Source of the DNA: Parvibaculum sedimenti
GTDB taxonomy: Bacteria; Pseudomonadota; Alphaproteobacteria; Parvibaculales; Parvibaculaceae
Reading direction: 5' to 3'
Assembly: GCF_009184905.1 (NCBI RefSeq)
Contig: NZ_WESC01000003.1
Location: 186,001 to 250,000 of the forward strand
DNA length: 64,000 bases
Positions 45,991 through 55,077 of this stretch are shown in pieces. The first letter of the stretch is position 1. Each line of letters starts with the position of its first letter. Both the position numbers and the translations under genes were made by a program. The notes under the pieces were generated by a model. That model had not been told where the DNA came from. It saw only the letters and a program-made list of their open reading frames with translations, and searched no databases.

Positions 45991-47358
45991 ATGGGAACCT
46001 CGAATCTCACCAAAGACAGTCCCGACATCTCGGCCGGGCGACTCGACCTTAGCGAGTATGCGATCAACTTCGACGACGCGGTCCCGCCGCTCAATCCGCA
46101 GACTGCGCGCGTCGAGGCGAACCGCTGCTACTTCTGCTACAACGCCCCCTGCATGACTGCCTGCCCCACGGGTATCGACATTCCGGGCTTCATCAAGAAG
46201 ATCGCGACGGATAATCTGACAGGCGCCGCCGTCCGCATTCTCGAACAGAACATCCTCGGCGGCTCCTGCGCGCGCGATTGCCCCACGGAGATCCTTTGCG
46301 AGCAGGCTTGCGTCCGCAATGCGGAGGGCGAAAGTCCGATCACCATCGGCAGCCTGCAACGCTACGCGATGGACAATGGCCTCGACGGCATGCCTCATCC
46401 CTTCACCCGCGCGGAGACGACGGGCAAGCGCGTCGCCGTCGTCGGCGGCGGGCCGGCGGGTCTGGCCTGCGCACATCGTCTCGCCATGCTCGGCCATGAG
46501 GTCACGATCTTCGAGGCGCGCGAGAAACTTGGTGGCCTCAACGAATATGGTGTCGCCGAATACAAGCTCGCCAATGATTTTGCCGCCCGCGAAGTCGCCT
46601 TCATCATGGAGATCGGCGGAATTGAGGTGAAGCTCGGAACGGCGCTCGGCCGCGACGTGACGCTTGCCGGTTTGCGCGCCGAATATGATGCCATCTTCCT
46701 CGGCCTCGGCCTCGGCGCGGTCAAGGCGCTGGACTGCGAGGGCGAGACGCTCGAAGGCGTCTATAACGCAGTCGATTACATCGCCTCCATTCGCCAAGCG
46801 GAAGATTTCGCCTTGCTGCCCATTGGGCGGCGGATCGTCGTCATCGGCGGCGGCAATACGGCCATCGACATTGCCGTTCAGGCGAAGCGCCTCGGAGCGG
46901 AAGACGTAACGCTCGTTTATCGTCGTGATGCGGAAGCGATGAGCGCCACCGATCACGAGCAGGAATTCGCCCAGACAAATGGAGTTACCATCAAATATTG
47001 GTCGCGTCCGCTGCGCATCGAAGGAGTCAACGACCATGTGACCAAGGTGGTGTTTGAACACACGGGCCTGGATACAAACGGCAAGCTTGTAGGCACCGGC
47101 CGCGAATTCGTCATTGAGGCCGACATGGTCTTCAAGGCGATCGGCCAGAGCTTCGTGGCCGATCCGCTCAAGGATAGTGAGCAGAGTCTTCTCGAACTTA
47201 GCCAGGGACGCATCAAGGCTGATGACGAAGGCCGGACCTCCCTCGGAGGTGTCTGGGCGGGTGGCGACTGCGTCGCCGGTGGACAGGATCTGACAGTCGA
47301 GTCAGTGCAGGCGGGCAAGATCGCCGCGCATTCGATCGACCGCGTATTGAGGAAGTGA
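45991..47358 (+). CDS. preT: PreT: NAD(P)-dependent dihydropyrimidine dehydrogenase, electron-transfer subunit
   Basis: A 455-residue FAD and iron-sulfur protein equivalent to the N-terminal half of mammalian dihydropyrimidine dehydrogenase. Eight cysteines bind two [4Fe-4S] clusters: C46, C49, C54, C58 and C93, C97, C103, C107. The FAD site V-A-V-V-G-G-G-P-A-G follows near residue 150, and V-I-G-G-G-N-T-A-I-D binds NAD(P)H. It feeds electrons to PreA encoded immediately downstream. A RutR-like operator overlaps its promoter. Confidence 0.94.
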   Translation: MGTSNLTKDSPDISAGRLDLSEYAINFDDAVPPLNPQTARVEANRCYFCYNAPCMTACPTGIDIPGFIKKIATDNLTGAAVRILEQNILGGSCARDCPTEILCEQACVRNAEGESPITIGSLQRYAMDNGLDGMPHPFTRAETTGKRVAVVGGGPAGLACAHRLAMLGHEVTIFEAREKLGGLNEYGVAEYKLANDFAAREVAFIMEIGGIEVKLGTALGRDVTLAGLRAEYDAIFLGLGLGAVKALDCEGETLEGVYNAVDYIASIRQAEDFALLPIGRRIVVIGGGNTAIDIAVQAKRLGAEDVTLVYRRDAEAMSATDHEQEFAQTNGVTIKYWSRPLRIEGVNDHVTKVVFEHTGLDTNGKLVGTGREFVIEADMVFKAIGQSFVADPLKDSEQSLLELSQGRIKADDEGRTSLGGVWAGGDCVAGGQDLTVESVQAGKIAAHSIDRVLRK

Positions 47359-47363
47359 GACAG

Positions 47364-48641
47364 ATGGCTGACATTTCCAGCATTTTCGCAGGCATCAAAT
47401 CGCCGAACCCATTCTGGCTCGCCTCTGCGCCGCCGACCGACAAGGCCTATAATGTCGTCCGGGCCTACAAGGCGGGCTGGGGTGGCGTCGTCTGGAAGAC
47501 GCTCGGAGAAGATCCGCACGTCGTCAACGTCTCGTCGCGCTATGGCGCCTATTCCTACAAGGGCAACCGCGTCGCCGGCTTCAACAATATCGAGCTCATC
47601 ACTGACCGTCCGCTTGACGTCAATCTGCGGGAGATCAAGGAGGTCAAGCGCGACTGGCCGGGCCGTGCGCTTGTCGTCTCCCTGATGGTGCCCTGCACCG
47701 AGGAAAGCTGGAAATCCATCCTCGCCCGCGTCGAAAACACAGGCGCCGACGGCATCGAACTCAACTTCGGCTGCCCGCATGGCATGTCGGAGCGTGGCAT
47801 GGGCGCCGCCGTCGGTCAGGTGCCCGAATATGTCGAGATGGTCACGCGCTGGTGCAAGCAATATAGCCGCATGCCGGTGATCGTGAAGCTGACGCCGAAC
47901 GTCACCAACATCCTGGGCTCCGCACGCGCTGCCGTTCGCGGCGGCGCGGATGCCGTCAGCCTCATCAACACGATCAACTCGATCATGTCCATCGATCTCG
48001 ACGCCATGGCACCAACGCCGGTGGTCGATGGCAAGGGCACGCATGGCGGCTATTGCGGCCCCGCGGTAAAGCCCATCGCCATGCACATGGTGGCGGAGAT
48101 TTCGCGCGATCCGGAATGTGCGGGCATCCCGATCTCGGGCATCGGCGGCATCGAAACATGGCGCGACGCCGCCGAGTTCGGCGCGCTCGGCTGCGGCACC
48201 ATGCAGGTCTGCACCGCAGCCATGCATTACGGCTTCCACATCGTCGACGACATGATCGACGGATTGAAACGCTGGATGGACGCGAAGGGCTACGCCACCA
48301 TCGAGGACTTCCGCGGCAAGGCAGTGCCGAACGTCACCGACTGGCAGTATCTCAACCTCAACTTCAAGACCATCGCGAACATCAACCAGGACCTCTGCAT
48401 CAAATGCGGCCTCTGCCACATTGCCTGCGAAGACACGTCACACCAGTCGATCGCTTCGCTGCTGGAGGATGGCACTCGCAAATATGAGGTAATCGAGGAA
48501 GAATGTGTGGGCTGCAATCTCTGCGCGCATGTCTGCCCGGTCGAAAGCTGCATCACCATGAACCCTGTCGATAACGGTCTGCCCTACCTCAACTGGACGC
48601 AGCATCCGAACAATCCGATGCGGAAGCAGGCAGCCGAGTAA
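47364..48641 (+). CDS. preA: PreA: dihydropyrimidine dehydrogenase, catalytic subunit
   Basis: A 425-residue FMN/[4Fe-4S] protein reducing uracil and thymine to dihydropyrimidines. C137 in N-F-G-C-P-H-G-M-S-E-R-G-M-G corresponds to the catalytic cysteine of mammalian DPD (C671). The C-terminus has a ferredoxin-like domain with C345, C348, C351, C355 and C381, C384, C387, C391. The ATG at 47364 has GAGGAAG ten bases upstream; a GTG at 47355 overlapping the preT stop is the alternative. It is followed 16 bases on by the amidohydrolase for the third step. Confidence 0.95.
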   Translation: MADISSIFAGIKSPNPFWLASAPPTDKAYNVVRAYKAGWGGVVWKTLGEDPHVVNVSSRYGAYSYKGNRVAGFNNIELITDRPLDVNLREIKEVKRDWPGRALVVSLMVPCTEESWKSILARVENTGADGIELNFGCPHGMSERGMGAAVGQVPEYVEMVTRWCKQYSRMPVIVKLTPNVTNILGSARAAVRGGADAVSLINTINSIMSIDLDAMAPTPVVDGKGTHGGYCGPAVKPIAMHMVAEISRDPECAGIPISGIGGIETWRDAAEFGALGCGTMQVCTAAMHYGFHIVDDMIDGLKRWMDAKGYATIEDFRGKAVPNVTDWQYLNLNFKTIANINQDLCIKCGLCHIACEDTSHQSIASLLEDGTRKYEVIEEECVGCNLCAHVCPVESCITMNPVDNGLPYLNWTQHPNNPMRKQAAE

Positions 48642-48657
48642 ACCGAAGGACGACACC

Positions 48658-49899
48658 ATGAGCACGAAGACAATCCAGAACCTTCAAATCAATCAGGATC
48701 GTCTCTGGGATAGCCTGATGGAGATGGCGAAGATCGGCGCGACGGAAAAAGGTGGCTGCGCCCGCCTCGCCCTTACCGATCTCGACAAGCAGGGCCGGGA
48801 TCTCTTCGTGCAATGGTGCAAGGAGGCGGGCTGCACGATCACAGTTGACCGCATGGGCAACATCTTCGCCCGCCGCCCCGGCCGGAACAACGACCTGCCG
48901 CCGGTGGTGACCGGCAGCCATCTCGACACGCAGCCGACCGGCGGCAAGTTCGACGGCGTGTTCGGCGTCCTCGCCGGACTTGAAGTCATCCGAACCTTGA
49001 ACGACTACAAGTTCGAGACCGAAGCGCCGATCGAGGTTTCGGTCTGGACGAACGAAGAAGGCTCGCGCTTTGCCCCGGCCATGATTGCCTCCGGCGTTTT
49101 TGGCGGCGTCTTCACCGAAGAATATGGGCATAGCCGCGCCGATCTCGACGGCAAGACCATCGGCGAGGAGCTGAAGCGCATCGGCTATTTCGGCGATGCA
49201 CCCGTCGGCGGCCGCCCGTTCAAAGCCTTCTTCGAAGCACATATCGAGCAGGGCCCGATCCTTGAAGCCGAAGACAAGATCATCGGCGTCGTGCAGGGCA
49301 TTCAGGGCATCAAATGGTTCGAGGTGACGCTGACGGGGCAGGATTGCCATGCCGGCACCACGCCGATGAACCGGCGCAAGGATGCGATGCTTGCCGCCGC
49401 CCGCATGGTCGATCTCGTCAACAAGATCGCGCTCGACCATCTGCCAGGCGTCGGTACGGTGGGCCTGATGACCGTCCATCCCAATTCACGTAACGTCATT
49501 CCCGGCAAGGTCTTCTTCACCGTCGATCTGCGGCACCCTTACGACGAGGAACTCGAGAAGATGAAGGCTGCGCTCGATGCGGGCGCCGCCAAAATCTGCG
49601 GCAACCTCGACGTCGAATACGACCTGCAGGAAATCTGGAACTCGCCCGCGATCCATTACGATCCCGCCTGCATCGACGCGGTCCGAAAGGCGGCCGACGA
49701 GGCGGGCCTCCCCAACCGCGACATCGTCTCGGGGGCCGGCCATGACGCGGGCTATATCGCTCGCGTCGCGCCTGTTGGCATGATCTTCGTTCCCTGTGCT
49801 GAAGGTATCAGCCACAATGAGATCGAATCCGCCCTGCCGGAAGATCTCGCCGCAGGCTGCAACGTGCTGATGCGTGCAATGGTGGAACTCGCCGCTTAG
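48658..49899 (+). CDS. N-carbamoyl-beta-alanine amidohydrolase (M20-type Zn hydrolase)
   Basis: A 413-residue member of the allantoate amidohydrolase / beta-ureidopropionase branch of M20 peptidases. The metal site is visible as G-S-H88-L-D-T, the bridging D99 (G-G-K-F-D-G-V-F-G) and E133-E134 (T-N-E-E-G-S-R-F). Context makes it the third enzyme of the reductive pathway, releasing beta-alanine, CO2 and ammonia from N-carbamoyl-beta-alanine. An N-carbamoyl-L-amino acid hydrolase or allantoate amidohydrolase cannot be excluded from sequence alone. It is in operon with preA and the ABC importer. Confidence 0.9.
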   Translation: MSTKTIQNLQINQDRLWDSLMEMAKIGATEKGGCARLALTDLDKQGRDLFVQWCKEAGCTITVDRMGNIFARRPGRNNDLPPVVTGSHLDTQPTGGKFDGVFGVLAGLEVIRTLNDYKFETEAPIEVSVWTNEEGSRFAPAMIASGVFGGVFTEEYGHSRADLDGKTIGEELKRIGYFGDAPVGGRPFKAFFEAHIEQGPILEAEDKIIGVVQGIQGIKWFEVTLTGQDCHAGTTPMNRRKDAMLAAARMVDLVNKIALDHLPGVGTVGLMTVHPNSRNVIPGKVFFTVDLRHPYDEELEKMKAALDAGAAKICGNLDVEYDLQEIWNSPAIHYDPACIDAVRKAADEAGLPNRDIVSGAGHDAGYIARVAPVGMIFVPCAEGISHNEIESALPEDLAAGCNVLMRAMVELAA

Positions 49900-49913
49900 G
49901 AGACAGAGAGGCC

Positions 49914-50750
49914 ATGACGACAGTTCCTCAGCCGCGACCGGAAGACGGCAACTCGCTCAAGCCCGGTTGCATTCCCGCGGTTGAGGTGAAGGATCTGAGC
50001 CTTGTCTTCCAGACGGCGGACGCACCCGTCCACGCGCTGTCGCATGTAGATCTCACCATCGAGAAGGGGGAGTTTGTTTCGTTCATCGGCCCCTCCGGCT
50101 GCGGCAAGACGACCCTTCTGCGCGTTATCGCCGATCTTCAGCAGGCAACTGGCGGCACGATAGAAGTGAACGGCACCAGCCCTCAGGCGGCGCGCCTCGA
50201 CCGCGCCTATGGCTATGTCTTTCAGTCACCCGCCCTCTTCCCGTGGCGGACCGTGGAACGCAACATCACGCTTCCGCTTGAGATCATGGGGCTCACCAAG
50301 ACAGAGCAAAAGGCTCGTGCGAAGCGCGTGCTGGAGCTTGTCAATCTTTCCGGTTTCGCGCGCAAGTTTCCGTGGCAGCTTTCAGGCGGCATGCAGCAAC
50401 GCGTTTCGATTGCCCGCGCGCTTTCCTTCGATCCCAATCTGCTGCTGATGGACGAACCCTTCGGCGCGCTGGACGAAATCATTCGCGATCATCTGAACGA
50501 GCAATTGCTCGATCTCTGGCGACGCACCGAAAAGACGCTGGTCTTCGTCACCCATTCGATCCCCGAGGCCGTATTCCTTTCGACCAAGATCGTGGTGATG
50601 TCGCCCCGCCCCGGCCGGATCATCGACATCATCGAGTCGTCTCTGCCGCGCGACCGGACGCTGGACATTCGCGAGACGCCGGAATTCGCTGAGATCGCCC
50701 ACCGCGTTCGCGAAGGCCTGAAGGCCGGGCATTCCTATGACGACCACTAG
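49914..50750 (+). CDS. ABC transporter ATPase (SsuB/TauB/ThiZ type)
   Basis: A 278-residue ATPase: Walker A G59-P-S-G-C-G-K-T-T-L68, signature L-S-G-G-M-Q-Q-R (156-163), Walker B L-L-L-M-D180-E181. It belongs to the nitrate/sulfonate/pyrimidine importer class. It starts 14 bases after the amidohydrolase gene and overlaps the permease gene by 14 bases. With two permeases and an NMT1/THI5 binding protein it completes an importer, probably for pyrimidines given the operon. Confidence 0.93.
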   Translation: MTTVPQPRPEDGNSLKPGCIPAVEVKDLSLVFQTADAPVHALSHVDLTIEKGEFVSFIGPSGCGKTTLLRVIADLQQATGGTIEVNGTSPQAARLDRAYGYVFQSPALFPWRTVERNITLPLEIMGLTKTEQKARAKRVLELVNLSGFARKFPWQLSGGMQQRVSIARALSFDPNLLLMDEPFGALDEIIRDHLNEQLLDLWRRTEKTLVFVTHSIPEAVFLSTKIVVMSPRPGRIIDIIESSLPRDRTLDIRETPEFAEIAHRVREGLKAGHSYDDH

Positions 50751-51660
50751 CGCCATCTTCGCATTTCCCGCCGACCTCATCCGGCGCGCGGCGCGAGGGA
50801 CTGCCCTTCCCGTCGCGACCATTCTCCTTCTCGCGCTCACCCTCTGGTATGCGGGCACAGTCTTTCTCAATGCAGCCGTTGTCACCGATCAATATCAGCG
50901 TGACAGGAAGACGAGTTGGACGACGGAAGAGTTCATCGCCGACACGATGTCGATGGAGCGCCCAGTCCTGCCAGCGCCTCATCAGGTGGCGGCGGAACTT
51001 GAGAAGTCGATCTTCGGCGTCAGGCTGACCTCGAAGCGCAACCTGCTCTATCACGCCTGGGTCACCTTCTCGGCGGCCTTCCTCGGCTTCGGCTTCGGCA
51101 ACCTGCTTGGTATCGCGCTCGCCATTGCCATCGTTCATCTGAAAAGTCTCGAACGCGCGCTTCTGCCTTGGGTCATCGCTTCGCAGACCGTGCCGACGCT
51201 CGCCATCGCACCTATGATCATCGTCGTGCTGGGCTCCATCGGCTTTGTCGGCCTGTTGCCGAAGGCGCTGATCTCCACCTATCTCTGCTTTTTCCCTGTG
51301 ACCATCGGCATGGTGAAGGGACTTTCCTCGCCGGAACCCATCCAGCTCGACCTGTTGCGCACATACAGCGCCAGCGAAGTTCAGACGCTGCGTTATCTGC
51401 GCCTTCCTGCCTCGCTCTCCTTCCTCTTTCCGAGCATGAAGGTCGCCGTGGCGCTCGCCATTGTCGGCGCGATTGTCGGGGAGCTGCCAACCGGCGCGCA
51501 GGCTGGCCTCGGCGCGCGGCTCCTGGCCGGTTCCTATTACGGGCAGACAGTGCAGATCTGGTCGGCGCTCGTCGCGGCCTCGGTCCTTTCTGGCGCCTCG
51601 GTCGGCCTCATCGACTTGGGCGAACGCTGGCTCGACCGACGCCTCGGAGGCCAGCGATGA
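50737..51660 (+). CDS. ABC transporter permease (first)
   Basis: A 307-residue inner-membrane permease of the BPD_transp_1 class with about six helices; the coupling EAA-like loop falls in the Y-S-A-S-E-V-Q-T-L-R-Y-L-R-L-P-A region. It has a polar periplasmic stretch after the first helix. It overlaps the ATPase gene upstream and the second permease downstream (ATGA). The two different permeases would form a heterodimer. Confidence 0.9.
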   Translation: MTTTSAIFAFPADLIRRAARGTALPVATILLLALTLWYAGTVFLNAAVVTDQYQRDRKTSWTTEEFIADTMSMERPVLPAPHQVAAELEKSIFGVRLTSKRNLLYHAWVTFSAAFLGFGFGNLLGIALAIAIVHLKSLERALLPWVIASQTVPTLAIAPMIIVVLGSIGFVGLLPKALISTYLCFFPVTIGMVKGLSSPEPIQLDLLRTYSASEVQTLRYLRLPASLSFLFPSMKVAVALAIVGAIVGELPTGAQAGLGARLLAGSYYGQTVQIWSALVAASVLSGASVGLIDLGERWLDRRLGGQR

Positions 51661-52763
51661 AACGCGATCCTGTCCTCATCATTGCCCTGGCCCTTGCCGG
51701 CCTTGCCCTGTTCCTTCCGCTCGGCGGCGCATCCTGGACCGCAGCGCCCATGGCGTTCGCGCTATGGCTCGCCATGTTCGCTGCCTCGGCATTCCAGACC
51801 CTTCGACCTCTTCCGACTACACGCGCCTTCGTGCTACTCGCGTTTGCCGCGCTCGCTGGCGGTTATTCTCTACTGCAACTCATTGAGGCCGGCGCGAACG
51901 GCGGCGAAGCGCTAGCGCTCTGGACGGGGCTCGCATCACTTTTCTTCCTCATCTGGCGCGTGGTTGAGCGCGCGGCCATGCTCGGCATTGAGCGTCCCGG
52001 CATCGCAACACTCATCGCCGCACCGCTCATCTTCGGCATCTGGCTCCTCTATGTCTGGCAGGTGCTGGTCCTTGGCTTCAAGGTGCCGGGCGTTCTGCTG
52101 CCCGCTCCCAGCGTGATCTGCGCTGCGCTCATCGGTGCCCGGGAAACGCTCGCAGCCGATTTCGTGCAGACCTTCATCAAGGCCGTCATCCCGGGCTTTT
52201 TCATTGGCGGCGGCGCGGGCTTCGTCACCGGCCTCCTCGTCGACCACATGCCCTTCCTTCAGCGTGGCCTTCTCCCACTCGGCAATCTGGTCAGCGCGCT
52301 CCCCATCGTCGCCGTCGCGCCGATCATGGTGATGTGGTTCGGTTTCGACTGGCAGTCAAAGGCGGCCGTCGTGGTCATCATGACCTTCTTCCCGATGCTG
52401 GTGAACACCATCGCCGGTCTCGAGGCGCTGGGACGCATTGAACGCGACCTCATGGCGACCTATGCCGCGAGCTATGGACAGACACTCTCCATGGCCAAGC
52501 TTCCCGCCGCGCTACCCTTCGTCTTCAACGCGCTCAAGGTCAACTCCACCTTGGCGCTGATTGGCGCGATCGTTGCAGAGTTTTTCGGCACCCCGATCGT
52601 GGGCATGGGCTTTCGCATTTCAACCGAGGTCGGACGCATGAATATCTCGATGGTCTGGGCGACGATCGCCGTCGCCGCCGTCGCCGGTTCTGCGAGCTAT
52701 GGGCTCATCGCCCTCGCGGAACGCCGCTTCACATTCTGGCACCCGTCGTTTCGCAAGCCGTGA
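51657..52763 (+). CDS. ABC transporter permease (second)
   Basis: A 368-residue permease. The ATG at 51657 overlaps the preceding stop by 4 bases; the frame is open further upstream but that part is out-of-frame reading of the first permease. The first 130 residues contain several extra helices before the conserved BPD_transp_1 domain (about residues 170-360), with the coupling loop at Y-A-A-S-Y-G-Q-T-L-S-M-A-K-L-P. The longer form is seen in RibX/ThiX-like permeases of the NMT1 class. Confidence 0.9.
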   Translation: MKRDPVLIIALALAGLALFLPLGGASWTAAPMAFALWLAMFAASAFQTLRPLPTTRAFVLLAFAALAGGYSLLQLIEAGANGGEALALWTGLASLFFLIWRVVERAAMLGIERPGIATLIAAPLIFGIWLLYVWQVLVLGFKVPGVLLPAPSVICAALIGARETLAADFVQTFIKAVIPGFFIGGGAGFVTGLLVDHMPFLQRGLLPLGNLVSALPIVAVAPIMVMWFGFDWQSKAAVVVIMTFFPMLVNTIAGLEALGRIERDLMATYAASYGQTLSMAKLPAALPFVFNALKVNSTLALIGAIVAEFFGTPIVGMGFRISTEVGRMNISMVWATIAVAAVAGSASYGLIALAERRFTFWHPSFRKP

Positions 52764-52811
52764 TCTTTCCCCGAGGCAGAGTCTCAAGGGGCAACACAGA
52801 GGAGTAATTGC

Positions 52812-53816
52812 ATGAAGTTGAGGGCAATTTACGGAGCGATGCTGGGGGCAGCGCTGCTTGGGTCGCTCGGCGCGACCGGCGCCCAGGCTGCCGACGCCGT
52901 GACCTTGCAGCTCAAATGGGTCACGCAGGCACAGTTCGCGGGCTACTACGTCGCCAAGGACAAGGGCTTTTACAAGGACGCCGATCTCGATGTCACCATC
53001 AAGCCGGGCGGCCCGGACATCGCGCCTGAACAGGTGCTCGCCGCCGGCGGTGCCGACGTCATCGTCGACTGGATGCCCGCAGCACTCGCGGCCCGCGAGA
53101 AGGGCGTGCCCCTCGTCAACATCTCGCAGACTTTCCAGAAATCAGGCATGGAACTGACCTGCGCAGCGACAAGCGGGATCAAGTCTCCCAAGGACTTTCC
53201 GGGTCACACGCTTGGCGTCTGGTTCTTCGGCAATGAATATCCCTTCCTCGCCTGGATGGCGAAGCTTGGCATCCCGACCGATGGCAGCGCCAAGGGTGTG
53301 AAGGTTCTGAAGCAGGGCTTCAATGTCGATCCCATCATCCAGAAGCAGGCCGATTGCATCTCGACCATGACCTATAATGAGTATTGGCAGGTCATCGACG
53401 CGGGTTTCAAACCGTCCGATCTCGTCATCTTCAAATATTCGGATGAGGGCGTGGGCATGCTCGAGGACGGGCTCTATGCCAACGGCAAGAAGCTCGCCGA
53501 CAAGGCCTATGCCGACAAGCTCGCCCGCTTTGTCAAAGCCTCCATCAAGGGCTGGGAATGGGCAAAGGCGCATCCGGACGAGGCGTCAATGATCGTGCTC
53601 GACAACGATACAACCGGCGCCCAGACCGAAAAGCACCAGAAGCGCATGATGGCCGAAGTGGCAAAGCTCCTGGGCGACACGAAGCTCGGCTATCTCGAGC
53701 CTGCGGATTACGAGCGCACCGTCTCGATCCTGTTGTCGACGAAGTCCGACCCGGTCATCACCAAGAAGCCCGAAGGCGCCTATACGCACGCCATATACGA
53801 GGCGGCGATGAAATAG
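52812..53816 (+). CDS. ABC substrate-binding protein, NMT1/THI5-like
   Basis: A 334-residue periplasmic protein with signal peptide (cleavage near A-Q-A-A-D, residue about 27). The V-T-L-Q-L-K-W-V-T-Q-A-Q-F-A-G-Y-Y start of the mature protein is the NMT1/THI5 hallmark, shared with binding proteins for pyrimidines such as hydroxymethylpyrimidine and riboflavin precursors. In this operon uracil, thymine or a dihydropyrimidine is the likely ligand. GAGGAG precedes the ATG by six bases. A strong terminator follows. Confidence 0.92.
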   Translation: MKLRAIYGAMLGAALLGSLGATGAQAADAVTLQLKWVTQAQFAGYYVAKDKGFYKDADLDVTIKPGGPDIAPEQVLAAGGADVIVDWMPAALAAREKGVPLVNISQTFQKSGMELTCAATSGIKSPKDFPGHTLGVWFFGNEYPFLAWMAKLGIPTDGSAKGVKVLKQGFNVDPIIQKQADCISTMTYNEYWQVIDAGFKPSDLVIFKYSDEGVGMLEDGLYANGKKLADKAYADKLARFVKASIKGWEWAKAHPDEASMIVLDNDTTGAQTEKHQKRMMAEVAKLLGDTKLGYLEPADYERTVSILLSTKSDPVITKKPEGAYTHAIYEAAMK

Positions 53817-53844
53817 AGGGCAGCCAGCCTTCGGCGACCCATCG

Positions 53845-53871
53845 ACGGCGGGGGAAACCCCGCCGTTTTTT
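53845..53871 (+). terminator. Rho-independent terminator of the preTA-importer operon
   Basis: ACGGCGGGG / CCCCGCCGT forms a 9-base-pair stem with a GAAA loop, followed by six T residues, 28 bases after the binding-protein stop. It closes the plus-strand operon starting at preT. Confidence 0.9.
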
Positions 53872-54009
53872 CATGCCCGGCCTCCCAAAAGCACTCCGCC
53901 GCATTTGTATGCATTAACTGCTCAATAATCCGTCGAATCGCTAGGGCCTTTGCCGAAAAACGGCCATCCACCGGCTTCGTCGAAATGGCACGGGACTTGA
54001 AGAACAAGC

Positions 54010-54025
54010 CTGACCAATTGGTCAG
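54010..54025. promoter_or_regulatory. Perfect RutR-like operator upstream of the 2-oxoglutarate oxygenase operon
   Basis: CTGACCAATTGGTCAG is a perfect 16-base palindrome that matches TTGACCANNTGGTCAA except at the end bases. It lies 41 bases upstream of the oxygenase start. It links that operon to the RutR-type regulator encoded 8 kb upstream. Confidence 0.8.
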
Positions 54026-54066
54026 GATTCTGACGAATTCCACGACGACGCAACGAACAAAGACGG

Positions 54067-55077
54067 ATGAGCGCGATGACACTCAAAGCAGTGCCTGTAA
54101 TCGACATTTCGCCCTTCCTCAAGGGAACGCCTGCGGGCAAGCAGAAGGTCGCAGCCGAAGTGGGGCGCGCTTGCCGCGATATCGGCTTCCTCGTAATCAC
54201 GGGGCACGGGGTTCCTGAGGCCCTCATCCAGCAGACCTACGACACGGCAAAAGCCTTTTTCGACCTTCCCGAGGAAGAGAAGATGAAGGTCGAGCGCCCG
54301 AGCCCCGATCAGGTGCGTGGCTACAGCCCCCTGATGGGCGAAGGCCTCGCCTATAGTCTCGACGACAAGACCCCGCCCGATCTGAAAGAATCCTTTTCCA
54401 TCGGGCCGACCAATGTGCCGGCGGGCGCCCCCTATTACACCGGTCCGGAGGCCGGGCCCCATTTCGCGCCGAATGTCTGGCCTGCTTCGCCTTCGTTGCT
54501 GAAGCCTGTCTGGACCGAATATTTCCACGCCATGGAGAACCTTTCGGCCCAGCTCATGGCCATGTTCGCCATGGCGCTCGACCTTCCTGAAGATTTCTTC
54601 GAGGACAAGATCGACAAGCACATCAGCATGCTTCGCGCGTTGAACTATCCCGATCAGAATACGCCGCCCGAACCCGGCCAGATGCGCGCAGGCGCACATT
54701 CCGACTATGGCAGCCTCACCATCGTCCGTCAGGAAGAGGCGCCCGGCGGCCTTGAAGTGCTCAACGACGATGGAGAGTGGGTACCGGCGAAGCCCGTTCC
54801 CGGCGCCTTCGTCGTCAATATCGGCGACCTGATGATGCAGTGGACCAACGACACCTGGAAATCCACCATGCACCGGGTCGTCAATCCGCCGCGCGACAAG
54901 GCACTCGGCAGCCGCCGCATCTCGCTCGTCTTCTTCCATCAGCCGAACTACGACGCGATGGTGACCTGCCTTGATAGCTGCCACGACGAAAATCGCCCGA
55001 TCAAATATGCGCCGATCAGCTCCGGTGACCATCTGAAGAGCAAGTTCGTCAAGCAAACCTCCGTCGAGGCTGCGTGA
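54067..55077 (+). CDS. IPNS-family Fe(II)/2-oxoglutarate-dependent oxygenase
   Basis: A 336-residue oxygenase of the isopenicillin N synthase-like family: an N-terminal DIOX_N region (P-V-I-D-I-S, then G-F-L-V-I-T-G-H-G-V), metal ligands H211-S-D213 and H269, and R284-I-S286 for 2-oxoglutarate. This family includes fungal thymine 7-hydroxylase as well as ethylene-forming and hormone oxygenases. It heads an operon with a VOC protein and a nucleoside-type ABC importer and has a perfect RutR-like box upstream. A pyrimidine or nucleoside substrate is therefore plausible but unproven. Confidence 0.87.
   Translation: MSAMTLKAVPVIDISPFLKGTPAGKQKVAAEVGRACRDIGFLVITGHGVPEALIQQTYDTAKAFFDLPEEEKMKVERPSPDQVRGYSPLMGEGLAYSLDDKTPPDLKESFSIGPTNVPAGAPYYTGPEAGPHFAPNVWPASPSLLKPVWTEYFHAMENLSAQLMAMFAMALDLPEDFFEDKIDKHISMLRALNYPDQNTPPEPGQMRAGAHSDYGSLTIVRQEEAPGGLEVLNDDGEWVPAKPVPGAFVVNIGDLMMQWTNDTWKSTMHRVVNPPRDKALGSRRISLVFFHQPNYDAMVTCLDSCHDENRPIKYAPISSGDHLKSKFVKQTSVEAA

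Noticed and set aside
51168-51656. Longer start for the second ABC permease
   Set aside because: That stretch is an alternate frame of the first permease. The ATG at 51657 overlapping the stop codon gives a normal membrane-protein start.
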